DNA of 64,000 nucleotides from Chloroflexota bacterium (GCA_016234555.1 JACRBJ010000005.1:62001-126000), one strand, 5' to 3'; shown: positions 30,229-39,038, numbered from the stretch's first letter. A program made the numbers and translations. Notes: a model not told the origin generated them from the letters alone.

Positions 30229-32644
30229 CAAAACCCAAAGCCTCCTTTTGCGTTGGGCGGCGTTCTTTCTTTTTATCCAATCCCTAATTCTCACATTGTC
30301 CCCTGCCGTGCGCGAGCGGACATGGGACGTGGACTATCGGCTCTCACATTGGGCGGCTTTTTTGGTCTGGGTAGTCTTAACCGTCCTGGCTCATTATGCG
30401 ACAACCAAATACCTTCCTGAGCGGGATCCCTACCTGCTGCCGGTTGCGGCGTTGCTCAGCGGCTGGGGATTGCTGACCATCTGGCGGCTGGACGAGGAAT
30501 TTGGCATACGCCAGTCGATCTGGCTGGGGGTAAGCATCATCGTTTTCATCCTCGCATTGCGAATCCGGCAAAGAAGCATCACTTTTTTCAGACGCTATAA
30601 ATATCTGCTACTCAGCGGCGGATTACTCATCACCGCACTGACTCTCCTGTTGGGCACAAATCCGCTGGGATTTGGACCACGGCTGTGGCTTGGCTGCTGC
30701 GGCGTCTATTTCCAACCTTCGGAGCCGCTCAAGCTGTTGCTTGTTATCTATCTTTCCGCCTACTTCGCAGACCGCATCAACATCCGCTTGACCTCCCTGC
30801 CTTTGCTGATACCGGCGCTGGTCGTCACCGGGCTTGCGCTGATGCTCCTGCTTGTTCAGCGCGACCTCGGCACGGCATCCATTTTTATCTTCATTTTCAC
30901 AGTTGTCCTCTTTTTATACACCGGCAAAAAACGGGTGCTATTAAGCGCTGCGATGGTTTTGGGCATGGCGTTGTTCATCGGATATTTTTTCATAGATGTC
31001 ATCCACGTCCGCGTGCAAGGCTGGCTCAACCCATGGTCGGATCCCGCAGGGCAATCCTATCAGATTGTGCAATCGTTGTTTGCGGTTGCCAATGGCGGCA
31101 TCGTTGGTCGCGGGATCGGGATTGGAAGTCCGCTGCTGGTGCCGGTGGCAATCTCCGATTTTATTTTTGCGGCAATTGCGGAGGAAACGGGCTTGGTCGG
31201 GACCCTGGGGCTGATTGCGCTCATCTGGCTGATCCTCTCCCGCGGCTTGATCATCTCCCTGCGTGCCACCGACAGATTTCGCCGCTACCTCGCTTCGGGC
31301 ATCGTCGCATATTTTGGAATTCAAAGCCTGCTCATCATGGGCGGGAACCTGCGCCTTCTGCCGTTGACGGGTGTCACCCTGCCTTTCGTCTCGTACGGCG
31401 GCTCATCGCTTCTGACTTCCTTCATCGGATTGTTCCTCCTGCTGGCTGTCAGCGACACGGAAGACAATGAGCCCGCCACACTGGCTGACCAGAAACCCTA
31501 CACCCTTTTGGCTGGGATGCTTGCCCTGGGACTTTTAATCGTCACGGCAGCCAGCGCATGGTGGGCAATTGTCCGCGCACCCGATTTGTTGGAGCGCACA
31601 GACAACGCCCGCCGCTCGATTGCAGACCGTTACGTCCCCCGCGGCGAATTGCTGGATAGGAACAACCAGCCCATCAACATCACCGAAGGCGAAAGCGGAA
31701 CTTACCAGCGAATTTATCTCCATCCCGACCTTGCGCCCATAGCTGGCTACACGCATCCAGTCTATGGTCAAGCGGGACTCGAATCAACATTGGACAACTA
31801 CCTGCGCGGCTTGCAGGGAAATCCCGCCAGCCTTCTTTGGTGGGACCATCTGCTTTACGGAACTCCACCTCCCGGTCTGGATGTACGCCTGAGCCTGAGT
31901 CTGTCCCTGCAATCGAAAGCCGATCAGCTTCTTGGTGGACACGCCGGGGCGATCATCCTGATGAACGCCGAAACCGGCGAGATACTTGCCATGTCGTCCC
32001 ACCCAGCCTACGACCCGAACAATTTGGATGAAGATGGCGAAGCGTTGTCTCAAAACGAATCTGCGCCTTTGTTGAATCGCGCCACACAAGGTTTGTATCC
32101 AATTGGCACCGCCATGCTGCCGCTGGTCCGCGCCAGGTTTGGGGAACAACAGCCCACCGACTCCGAACTCATCGCATACTACCGTGAATTGGGATTTTTC
32201 CAATCGCCCAATATCGACCTCCCCACCGCGTCCGACACGGAAAATTCAGCGCTGGGAAATTTGAAAATCAGTCCGTTGCAGGCAGCACTTGCCGCGGCGG
32301 CACTGAGTCACGGCGGAACCCTGCCCACACCGCGCATTGCAACAGCTGTCAACACGCCTGAACAGGGATGGGTTGTGCTTTCAGCGGAAGGAAGCCCAAG
32401 GGAAGCGATTCCAACCGAAGCGGCGAATCAAACCGCAGCGGCGTTCATCGTAACCGGGAAATCGTATTGGGGACATGTCGGTCAGTCCAGCTTGGAAGAC
32501 GGGGTCATCACGTGGCTGATTGCCGGCACCCTGCCCAATTGGACCGGCACGCCACTGGCGCTGGTGGTTACATTGGAGGAGAATAACACCTTCCTCGCAA
32601 ACCACATTGAGGACACGCTGTTGAACGAAGCCCTAAATCAATGA
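30221..32644 (+). CDS. FtsW/RodA-PBP fusion with degenerate transpeptidase domain
   Basis: The 807-aa protein joins a SEDS (FtsW/RodA/SpoVE) domain of about 10-12 helices (about 1-420; signatures GSPLLVPVAISDFIFAAIAE and TGVTLPFVSYGGSS) to a PBP-type C-terminal region (about 430-807; PRGELLDRNNQPI, AGAIILMNAETGEILAMSSH). Where an active transpeptidase has PGSTFK the protein has YPIGTAML, so the nucleophilic Ser-x-x-Lys is lost, and no clear KTG triad is seen. The SEDS polymerase could be active while the PBP half is structural. The start overlaps mtnP by 8 bases. Confidence 0.8.
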   Translation: MYDKTQSLLLRWAAFFLFIQSLILTLSPAVRERTWDVDYRLSHWAAFLVWVVLTVLAHYATTKYLPERDPYLLPVAALLSGWGLLTIWRLDEEFGIRQSIWLGVSIIVFILALRIRQRSITFFRRYKYLLLSGGLLITALTLLLGTNPLGFGPRLWLGCCGVYFQPSEPLKLLLVIYLSAYFADRINIRLTSLPLLIPALVVTGLALMLLLVQRDLGTASIFIFIFTVVLFLYTGKKRVLLSAAMVLGMALFIGYFFIDVIHVRVQGWLNPWSDPAGQSYQIVQSLFAVANGGIVGRGIGIGSPLLVPVAISDFIFAAIAEETGLVGTLGLIALIWLILSRGLIISLRATDRFRRYLASGIVAYFGIQSLLIMGGNLRLLPLTGVTLPFVSYGGSSLLTSFIGLFLLLAVSDTEDNEPATLADQKPYTLLAGMLALGLLIVTAASAWWAIVRAPDLLERTDNARRSIADRYVPRGELLDRNNQPINITEGESGTYQRIYLHPDLAPIAGYTHPVYGQAGLESTLDNYLRGLQGNPASLLWWDHLLYGTPPPGLDVRLSLSLSLQSKADQLLGGHAGAIILMNAETGEILAMSSHPAYDPNNLDEDGEALSQNESAPLLNRATQGLYPIGTAMLPLVRARFGEQQPTDSELIAYYRELGFFQSPNIDLPTASDTENSALGNLKISPLQAALAAAALSHGGTLPTPRIATAVNTPEQGWVVLSAEGSPREAIPTEAANQTAAAFIVTGKSYWGHVGQSSLEDGVITWLIAGTLPNWTGTPLALVVTLEENNTFLANHIEDTLLNEALNQ

Positions 32645-32657
32645 CAAATTGGGAAAC

Positions 32658-32686
32658 AAAAAAGCCAGGCATGAGCCTGACTTTTT
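32658..32686. terminator. Bidirectional terminator
   Basis: CAGGC/GCCTG stem with an ATGA loop, extended by A6 and T5 runs on either side, between convergent genes. Confidence 0.85.
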
Positions 32687-32696
32687 GCTGGGGAAA

Positions 32697-33110
32697 CTAC
32701 ACACCCTCGTCCTTGTCCTTGGAGGAATAACCAGGGCCCGCCTGGAAGAAATTCTTGTTGACCTCGATGTCGTCCGTCAGGTCGACCACCTCACCCGCGG
32801 CAAGCTGTCGGGTGGTTTCCAGCACGACGGCTTTGCCGTGATGGTTGGATCCCTCGTAGTGCCCCGTGAGACTTGGTTTATTGAGGAACTCACCACCCTT
32901 TGCCGTGTATGCGGACGGGACTTCGTCTTCGGGGAAGATCGCGGCAAACGGACATTCCGGTACGCAGGCGCCACAATCGATACAGGTATCGGGATCGATG
33001 TACATCATCGGATAGCCGTCTGCGGGTTGCCCGGGCACAATGCACTCCACCGGACAGACTTCGATACAACCACGATCACGAACACATAAACTGGTAATTA
33101 CGTGAGTCAT
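32697..33110 (-). CDS. Two-cluster ferredoxin with C-terminal extension
   Basis: The 137-aa protein has CVRDRGCIEVCPVECI and CIDCGACVPECP, ligands for two Fe-S clusters of the 7Fe/8Fe ferredoxin type, in the first 65 residues. The remaining 70 residues are a charged extension with no cysteine ligands. It carries electrons in the cytoplasm. An AAAGGAG site precedes ATG 33110. The longer upstream frame would run through the terminator and is rejected. Confidence 0.9.
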   Translation of the reverse strand: MTHVITSLCVRDRGCIEVCPVECIVPGQPADGYPMMYIDPDTCIDCGACVPECPFAAIFPEDEVPSAYTAKGGEFLNKPSLTGHYEGSNHHGKAVVLETTRQLAAGEVVDLTDDIEVNKNFFQAGPGYSSKDKDEGV

Positions 33111-33130
33111 GTCTTTCTCCTTTGAAAAGT

Positions 33131-33161
33131 AAGAGACCCTAAAGGTTTGAGAAACCTTTAG
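33131..33161 (-). terminator. Hairpin after SOD gene
   Basis: A stem of 13 base pairs (GACCCTAAAGGTT with its complement, 33131-33143 and 33149-33161). The T tract on the minus strand is weak (TCTTACTTTTC). Its sequence is very close to the rpsO terminator at 17636-17675. Confidence 0.65.
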
Positions 33162-33181
33162 GGTCTGTTGTTCCATTCTTT

Positions 33182-33787
33182 TTACTTTGCGGCGTAGCGG
33201 GCGGCAACCGCATCCCAGTTGATCACGTTCCAGAAGGCGCTGATGTATTCGGGGCGGCGATTCTGATACTTGAGATAGTAGGCGTGCTCCCACACGTCGA
33301 TGCAGAGGATGGGGGCAAGACCCTCAGAGAGCGGGCTATCCTGGTTGGCTGTGGAGACCACGGCAAGTCCACTGCCCTTTTTGACAAGCCACGCCCAACC
33401 CGATCCGAAGCGGGTGGTGGCAGCTTTTTCGAACTCAGCCTTGAAGGCATCGAACGAAGTGAAGGAGGCGTCAATCGCCTTTGCAAGCTCGCCCTTCGGC
33501 GCGCCGCCCGCTTTGGGAGCCATGAACTCCCAGAACAGATTGTGATTGTGCGTCCCGCCGCCGTGATTGCGCACGCCCGTGCGGACGCCTTCCGGCACGG
33601 CGTTAAGATTGCTGAGAATCTGCTCAAGCGATTTGCCAGCCAGTTCGGGAGTCTTTTCCACCAGCCCATTCAAATTGGTGACATAGGTGTTGTGGTGCTT
33701 GGAATGATGAATTTCCATCGTACGGGCGTCAATGTGCGGTTCCAGGGCGTCATAGGCATAAGCCAGTTTAGGAAGTTCGAAAGCCAT
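33182..33787 (-). CDS. sodA: Superoxide dismutase [Mn/Fe]
   Basis: The 201-aa protein is a standard Mn/Fe SOD: first metal His in [13 protein letters not shown], second in [14 protein letters not shown], and Asp and last His in [17 protein letters not shown]. Length is normal. It converts superoxide to peroxide in the cytoplasm. Metal choice (Mn or Fe) is not certain from sequence. An AAGGAG site precedes ATG 33787. Confidence 0.95.
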   Translation of the reverse strand: MAFELPKLAYAYDALEPHIDARTMEIHHSKHHNTYVTNLNGLVEKTPELAGKSLEQILSNLNAVPEGVRTGVRNHGGGTHNHNLFWEFMAPKAGGAPKGELAKAIDASFTSFDAFKAEFEKAATTRFGSGWAWLVKKGSGLAVVSTANQDSPLSEGLAPILCIDVWEHAYYLKYQNRRPEYISAFWNVINWDAVAARYAAK

Positions 33788-33925
33788 TGTTTTTCTCCTT
33801 GAAAATTGTATCTTTTTTGTAGTAATTCAATCCTGAATGTATAGATTTATTTTACACCGAAGCAAAGAGTTAGGCAAGAATTCGGACAATTTTCATATAA
33901 ATATCATACAATTCAACACAGGGAC

Positions 33926-33963
33926 AAAAAAATACCGCCGCACCCGCAGGGGATACGACGGTA
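33926..33963 (-). terminator. Terminator after small helical gene
   Basis: Nested stem 33933-33940 with 33956-33963 plus an inner CCC/GGG, with T7 on the minus strand. Confidence 0.7.
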
Positions 33964-33981
33964 CTCAACAAAAGGCGCTTT

Positions 33982-34215
33982 TTACTTCTTGCCGCCCAGT
34001 AGACCGCCAAGCAAGCCCGCCGCATCGTCGAGACCAATGCCGTCGCTCAGGTCAACGCTTCCCTCGAGAACGGCATCCACCTGCCCCGCAACCGCAGGCG
34101 GCAGTTTCTGCTTGATGAAGTTCACGACAACTTCCACAGCCTGTTCCGCTTTGTCAGCGGGAATTCCAACCTTCTTGGAAACCAGCCCGGCAATCTCTTT
34201 TTTCACGTTGGACAT
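33982..34215 (-). CDS. Small helical protein (DUF2267/YidB-like)
   Basis: The 77-aa protein has VSKKVGIPADKAEQAVEVVV and a NFIKQKLPPAVAGQVDAVL segment, then a Gly/Leu-rich tail (GLLGGLLGGKK). This matches short helical proteins near DUF937/DUF2267, found in many bacteria but uncharacterised. An AAAGGAG site precedes ATG 34215. Confidence 0.75.
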   Translation of the reverse strand: MSNVKKEIAGLVSKKVGIPADKAEQAVEVVVNFIKQKLPPAVAGQVDAVLEGSVDLSDGIGLDDAAGLLGGLLGGKK

Positions 34216-34327
34216 TTTGTATATCTCCTTTTTTATGAATATGTTGAGCTGCCTGCATACTAGCATATCTTGCGTTGGGTGACAAGATTCCACACAAGTT
34301 GTTAGTTGCGGTAAACTCTGCCTCATT

Positions 34328-35248
34328 ATGAATCAACGCCCTCAAGTCCTGCTGCCCTTCGCAATCCTGATTGCCATTCTTGCGGTGTCCACCGCGAGCA
34401 TTTTCATCCGCTTTGCACAAAGCGACAGCGCGCCTTCGCTGGTGATCGCCGCCCTGCGCCTCACCTTCGCGACGCTGATTCTTGCGCCGATTGCCCTCGT
34501 CAAACATCGCGAAGAATTGATGCGTTTCACGCGGACCGAAATTCTGGCTGGGCTTTTCTCCGGGATTTTTCTCGCCCTACATTTCGCCACATGGATTTCA
34601 TCCCTCGAATACACCAGCGTGGCAAGTTCAGTGGTTTTCGTCAGCACGGGTCCGCTTTGGGTGGCTTTGCTCTCACCATTGTTGTTGAATGAACATCTGG
34701 CAAAGACAGCAATCATCGGGTTGGGATTGTCGCTTTTGGGCGGGACCATCATCGGGTTGTCCGACGCCTGTATCTGGGACTCCGGTTTGTCCTGCCCCGC
34801 CCTACAGGATGTTTTGCAGGGACGCGCCATGCTGGGCAACCTTCTGGCTTTGGCTGGCGCGTGGACCGTAACCGGCTATCTCATCATCGGCAGGAAACTG
34901 CGCGCGAATATTTCCCTGATCCCTTACATCTTCATGGTGTATGGCTTTGCGGCAGTGGCGTTGATCATCATCATGTTTGCGGCGGGAAACTCTCCGTTCG
35001 GATACGCGCCCAAAACCTACGGTTGGATATTCCTGCTGGCAGCGCTTCCCCAACTGGTCGGACATTCCACATATAATTGGGCGTTGAAATATCTGCCCGC
35101 CGCGCTGGTCGCCGTGACCACGCTGGGCGAACCCATCGGCTCCGCCATCCTGGCATTTTTTATTTTGAACGAAACCCCGACCATCGCAACCATCGTCGGC
35201 GGCGTTTTTATCCTGGCGGGAATTTATCTCGCTTCATCCCGCAAGTAA
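34328..35248 (+). CDS. EamA/DMT-family transporter
   Basis: The 306-aa protein has about ten membrane helices in two EamA repeats (about 8-145 and 175-305), with TLGEPIGSAILAFFILNE at the second repeat end. These are drug/metabolite permeases; substrate unknown. The start at 34328 lacks an evident ribosome binding site. It is followed 10 bases later by a YbaK gene. Confidence 0.85.
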   Translation: MNQRPQVLLPFAILIAILAVSTASIFIRFAQSDSAPSLVIAALRLTFATLILAPIALVKHREELMRFTRTEILAGLFSGIFLALHFATWISSLEYTSVASSVVFVSTGPLWVALLSPLLLNEHLAKTAIIGLGLSLLGGTIIGLSDACIWDSGLSCPALQDVLQGRAMLGNLLALAGAWTVTGYLIIGRKLRANISLIPYIFMVYGFAAVALIIIMFAAGNSPFGYAPKTYGWIFLLAALPQLVGHSTYNWALKYLPAALVAVTTLGEPIGSAILAFFILNETPTIATIVGGVFILAGIYLASSRK

Positions 35249-35258
35249 ACGAGGAAAC

Positions 35259-35747
35259 ATGAAACTCCCATCCCATCTCTACCTGGACAAACACGACATC
35301 CCCTACGAACCACGTAGCTTTTCACCGCAAACCGAAAAAGGCGCGGCAAATGTGGCTCATGCGCTGGGCTTTTCAGAACGGCAGGCGGTAAAGACGCTCA
35401 TCTTTCAAGTGGACACCGGGGAACGGGTGCTGGTGATGCTCGGCGGCGACCAGAACGCCATTTCTGGAAACTTGAAGAGGGCAATCGGCTCGCGCAACAT
35501 AAGGATGGCTGACCCCGAAGCGGTGAAGGAGACAACCGGCTATGTCATCGGCTCGATCCCCGCCTTTGGCTGGCAGCCCGAGGGATTCCGCACCTTCCTC
35601 GAAGCGAGTCTGGTCAGGGAACCCATCCTCGGTACGGGCGCGGGTCAATGGGGCAAGGAAATTATGATCACGCCGGAAAACCTCATCAAGGCAAGCAACG
35701 CGATTGTGGTCAATTTGACGGAGAGGGAAACAAACCAGTTCGGATAG
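35259..35747 (+). CDS. YbaK/ProX-family aminoacyl-tRNA deacylase
   Basis: The 162-aa protein is a single-domain YbaK-type editing enzyme: N-terminal KHDIPYEPRSFSP, the conserved Lys in AVKTLIFQVD, VMLGGDQNAISG, and the GYVIGSIPAFGW loop. It hydrolyses mischarged tRNA (for example Cys-tRNA-Pro) in relatives. A CGAGGA site precedes ATG 35259. Exact specificity is open. Confidence 0.85.
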   Translation: MKLPSHLYLDKHDIPYEPRSFSPQTEKGAANVAHALGFSERQAVKTLIFQVDTGERVLVMLGGDQNAISGNLKRAIGSRNIRMADPEAVKETTGYVIGSIPAFGWQPEGFRTFLEASLVREPILGTGAGQWGKEIMITPENLIKASNAIVVNLTERETNQFG

Positions 35748-35787
35748 ACCCATCGCCAATTCGCAATCATTTTCATATTTTCCACAG

Positions 35788-35816
35788 TTGACAACCCCTC
35801 TCATATTCGCTAAACT
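35788..35816 (+). promoter_or_regulatory. Promoter for recombinase homologue
   Basis: TTGACA (35788-35793), 17-base spacer, TAAACT (35811-35816); about 50 bases before the start codon. Confidence 0.65.
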
Positions 35817-35866
35817 ATACGAAAAGACTATACGCTTTACAGTTGCAAGGCAAGGATTGATCAACC

Positions 35867-36766
35867 ATGGCAAAAACAACCGACTCGGCACATATTAACG
35901 GCAAGTCCCTGCTCCCCGCCGCCATCAACGGCTGGGAAATGTTCATGTACGACCAGGGACGTTCGCCCAATACCGTCAAAGCCTTTCTCTCCGATGTGCG
36001 ACTGCTCACCCACTTCCTCGCCCCCGACCAATCCATCGGCAATATCACCACAGACGACCTCAACCGCTTCTTCGCATGGATGGAAAAGGAACGCGGCATC
36101 CCGTGCAGTCCCAAGACGCTGTCGCGGCGCATCACCTCCGTCAAATCCTTCTTCCGCTGGCTGAAACAATACGGGGTTCTTTCCATTGACCCCGCCGAGA
36201 AGGTTTTGCAGCGTTCCGCCATCAGTCCCCTGCCGCAGGTGTTGACCAACGACGAGTACGAAGCCGCCCTCCTCGCTGCAGACCGCCAGCGCCGCAAGGA
36301 CAAAGCCGACGCGCGCTCCTTCACCCTGCTGTACCTCCTGCTAACGACGGGAATCAAGAAGAGCGAGTGTCTCGGCATCCACGTCAACCACATTGATCTC
36401 GACGCGAAAAGCGGACCGCACGTTTTCATCCGCTATGCCAGCCCCGCCAACCGTTACAAGGAACGCAAGATAGAATTGCAGGATGACTGGATCGCCGCCT
36501 ACAAGGAATATCTTGTGCAATACAAACCTGTCGACCAGGTCTTTGCCTGGTCGCCCCGCAGGCTGGAATATCTGCTCGAAGATATCGGCGTGGAGGCTGG
36601 ACTCACCAAACACCTGTCCTTCGACATGTGCCGCTGGACCTGTGCCCTCCGCGACTACCAATCAGGCGTGGAGGCGGATGCCATCCGCCAAAAACTTGGC
36701 GTGTCGAAAATCCAGTGGCGCGAGTTGTTCATCAAAATCAAACAACTGAACGGCGAAATGAAATAA
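35867..36766 (+). CDS. Tyrosine recombinase homologue lacking most catalytic residues
   Basis: The 299-aa protein has the two-domain plan of XerC/XerD: SAM-like core-binding domain (about 20-105) and catalytic-type domain (about 125-295). Aligned on the usual boxes, the first Arg (TGLRISE) is Lys164, the HxLR His is Asp253 while Arg256 stays, the following His is Trp257, the LGH His is Val279 and the nucleophilic Tyr is Phe288. The beta-hairpin Lys (YKERK, about 198) is retained. It should therefore bind DNA but not cut it. It has its own promoter and terminator and no phage genes beside it, so a domesticated regulatory or architectural role is inferred. Confidence 0.75.
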   Translation: MAKTTDSAHINGKSLLPAAINGWEMFMYDQGRSPNTVKAFLSDVRLLTHFLAPDQSIGNITTDDLNRFFAWMEKERGIPCSPKTLSRRITSVKSFFRWLKQYGVLSIDPAEKVLQRSAISPLPQVLTNDEYEAALLAADRQRRKDKADARSFTLLYLLLTTGIKKSECLGIHVNHIDLDAKSGPHVFIRYASPANRYKERKIELQDDWIAAYKEYLVQYKPVDQVFAWSPRRLEYLLEDIGVEAGLTKHLSFDMCRWTCALRDYQSGVEADAIRQKLGVSKIQWRELFIKIKQLNGEMK

Positions 36767-36774
36767 CCCCCAAA

Positions 36775-36806
36775 GAAAAATCCCGCTCCATGAAGCGGGA
36801 TTTTTC
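36775..36806. terminator. Bidirectional terminator
   Basis: AAAAATCCCGCT paired with AGCGGGATTTTT around a short loop, between the recombinase homologue and tilS. Confidence 0.9.
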
Positions 36807-36807
36807 G

Positions 36808-38253
36808 TCACCCTATCTGCTGGCGCGGGCGCGTGATGGAGAAATAAAAAACACTTCGCGTTTCCTCCGTCAGGCGGTATCCATGCGCGGGACGATAGCC
36901 GGGTACCCAGATGATTTCATCGCCCGCACACAAAAGGGGCCAGTTGTCGCGCGCGCGCTGCGGCATTTTCACATTGACCATGAAATCGGATAATTTCTGC
37001 GAATGACCATCCAAGCCCAACGGGGCGAACTGGTCTCCCTGTCGGCGGATGCGCAGCCGAAGCGGCTTGGTCAAATTCCCCGCATCGAGCCAGACCTGGA
37101 ACGGGTCCTCGTTTCGTTCCGCCTGTTCCCGCGCCAAAACGGGAAGCCGCCATTGCTCACAGGCAAATTTCCACCCGCCTGCAAGCTCCACCTGACACGG
37201 CATCGGCAAAGAGACGGATGTCGTTCCTCCCGTCAGTTGGGGCCACATGTTGAAGGGAAGTTCCGCATCCGCTGTACAGATATAAAAATATTTTGCTTCG
37301 CGGAACATTCGCAAGCCGCCCTTCAAATCAATGCGGGAGGACGCGCTGGCGGGAACGTGAATCAAGGTTGTGGCGCGGTCGAGCGTGGAAAAGCTCACAT
37401 CAACATTTGGAGACAGGGTTTGCATGGCATGTTTGATGAGGTTGCGCTGCAAGCCAGTCGAACAGTTGGACAGCATGGCGGCGTCGAAAGTGACGGAATT
37501 TTCATCCGCCTCCACCACGGTTTCCTGCCAGGCGGTTTCGAGCATGTTCATCAACAGGGAATAATCCCCCTTGAGGGACTGCGACATGCGGATAACGGCA
37601 TCACGGAATTTCGGGTTGTAGGTTTCGAGGGCGGGAATCAACAGGTGGCGGATGCGGTTGCGCTGAAAGTCAATCGAATCGTTGCTTGAATCGTAATGCG
37701 GGCGCAGCCCGTTAGCCGCGCAATAAACAACCGTCTCTTCGCGCCACATCCCCAACAGGGGGCGCACGATCGGGATTTCAGGGTCGAAGGTTTTTATGAT
37801 CGAACGATGGGACATGCCCTTCAACCCGCTCAGGGCGCTGCCACGCACAAAGTGCATGAGGATGGTCTCGACTTGATCGTCCGCCGTGTGACCTACAGCC
37901 ACTGCCTGCGCGTTTCGCTCACGCGCCAGCCTGAACAAAAACTGATAGCGCAGGTTACGGGCGGCTTCCTCGATTGACAATTTCTCTTTTTCGGCGTAAG
38001 CCCGGACATCCGCCCCGCTAATATGGCACCCCAGCATCAACCGCGAAGCTGTCTTTTCGACCAGGCGCGCATCCTCGGCTGATTCATGGCGAAGCTGATG
38101 GTCAAAGTGCGCAACGATGACAGGATATTTAGCCTGGCGCAATATATCCAGTAGGCAAAGGCTGTCTGGTCCGCCTGAAACACCGACAATAATCGGGCGC
38201 TCCTTTTCCAGGTTGCACTCGTCCCTTAGGATGTTTTCAATGTTTTCCGTCAT
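36808..38253 (-). CDS. tilS: tRNA(Ile)-lysidine synthase
   Basis: The 481-aa protein has the PP-loop GVSGGPDSLCLLDIL (about residues 24-38), AHFDHQLRHES, VGHTADDQVET and the substrate-binding and C-terminal TilS domains. It converts the AUA-reading tRNA(Ile) anticodon cytidine to lysidine. The length is normal. No clear ribosome binding site precedes ATG 38253. Confidence 0.92.
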   Translation of the reverse strand: MTENIENILRDECNLEKERPIIVGVSGGPDSLCLLDILRQAKYPVIVAHFDHQLRHESAEDARLVEKTASRLMLGCHISGADVRAYAEKEKLSIEEAARNLRYQFLFRLARERNAQAVAVGHTADDQVETILMHFVRGSALSGLKGMSHRSIIKTFDPEIPIVRPLLGMWREETVVYCAANGLRPHYDSSNDSIDFQRNRIRHLLIPALETYNPKFRDAVIRMSQSLKGDYSLLMNMLETAWQETVVEADENSVTFDAAMLSNCSTGLQRNLIKHAMQTLSPNVDVSFSTLDRATTLIHVPASASSRIDLKGGLRMFREAKYFYICTADAELPFNMWPQLTGGTTSVSLPMPCQVELAGGWKFACEQWRLPVLAREQAERNEDPFQVWLDAGNLTKPLRLRIRRQGDQFAPLGLDGHSQKLSDFMVNVKMPQRARDNWPLLCAGDEIIWVPGYRPAHGYRLTEETRSVFYFSITRPRQQIG

Positions 38254-38319
38254 TGTCTTCTTTTCACCAATTCAGGTCCGACGCTCGTCCCACAGTTTTT
38301 GAGATTTGAAACGAACTGG

Positions 38320-38724
38320 TTAGATTTGATACAACTCGACCAGCACACCGCCCGTCGCTTCGGGATGGATGAAGGCATACTTCTTTCCATCGGACGTGGT
38401 ACGGGGTTCCTCGTTGATGAGGCGGATGTTCTTCGCCTTGAGCTGGGACATCATCCCGTCGATGTCGTCCACCTCGAGGCAGAGGTGATGCATCCCAGGT
38501 CCGCGCTTGGCAAGATATTTTGCAATACCTGAGTCGTCCGTCGTTGGCATGACCAACTCCACTTCGGCACCGGCGACAGGCAAAAACGCCACTTGTGATT
38601 TTTCGGCAGGGACATCACGCAGTTCGTGCAAATGAATTCCGAGTGCATCCCGCCAGAAAGATAGTGATTTATCCATATCATCCACGACGACGGCTACATG
38701 ATTAACAGCTTTGATTTGGGGCAT
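38320..38724 (-). CDS. mce: Methylmalonyl-CoA epimerase (VOC family)
   Basis: The 134-aa protein has NHVAVVVDDMDKSLSFWRDAL, a central MHHLCLEVDDID and a C-terminal GGVLVELYQ, giving the two His and Glu metal ligands of the VOC fold. Spacing and the HPEATGGVLVEL end fit methylmalonyl-CoA epimerase, which joins odd-chain and propionate metabolism to succinyl-CoA. No mutase subunits are nearby. Confidence 0.8.
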   Translation of the reverse strand: MPQIKAVNHVAVVVDDMDKSLSFWRDALGIHLHELRDVPAEKSQVAFLPVAGAEVELVMPTTDDSGIAKYLAKRGPGMHHLCLEVDDIDGMMSQLKAKNIRLINEEPRTTSDGKKYAFIHPEATGGVLVELYQI

Positions 38725-38808
38725 GGTTCCTCTTTGCTTTTATTTCTATTAATGGTTTTTATCAAGCCCTTCCATTTTACCCGAAAAGGAGGTGCGAGCG
38801 ATTCATGC

Positions 38809-38856
38809 GAGTCGGCGAATCAGCGAGTCAGCGATGCAGAGAGTCAGCGGGTCAAA
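38809..38856. repeat. Period-8 imperfect tandem repeat
   Basis: Six 8-base units resembling GAGTCAGC lie end to end, with one to four mismatches each. It looks like a minisatellite in non-coding DNA. Confidence 0.6.
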
Positions 38857-38971
38857 CGAGCCTGGCATTTCAGTCTCTTTTGGGAGGAAATCTTCTGAAA
38901 ATCTTCGCGTTCTTCGCGGTAAAGCTCTTTCAGCTTGTCCAAGTTAGGGGTTGCGAATTCCCCACCATTTT

Positions 38972-39015
38972 GGTACAAATATGGTACAATATCTGTGCAA
39001 AACCTTTGCAAACAA
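38972..39015 (+). promoter_or_regulatory. Four tandem 11-bp iterons, candidate CarH operator
   Basis: Four units in exact 11-base phase follow: GGTACAAATAT, GGTACAATATC, TGTGCAAAACC and TTTGCAAACAA, sharing a (G/T)GTNCAA-like core. They end 23 bases before the start codon of a CarH-like regulator and cover a TACAAT that could be the -10 element. CarH of Thermus binds tandem 11-bp direct repeats at its promoter, so autoregulation is likely. Confidence 0.65.
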
Positions 39016-39038
39016 AATGCACTCAATCTGGAGCTACA

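Larger units (their letters stand above)
38725..39038. other. Long intergenic region upstream of CarH-like gene
   Basis: This 314-base gap has no convincing gene. It contains a period-8 tandem repeat (38809-38856) and the iterated operator-like sequence at 38972-39015. The in-frame upstream extension of the regulator crosses both and lacks coding character. Confidence 0.6.

Noticed and set aside
35867..36766. Functional integrase of a mobile element
   Set aside because: Key catalytic residues are missing, and there are no att repeats, tRNA or cargo genes around it.
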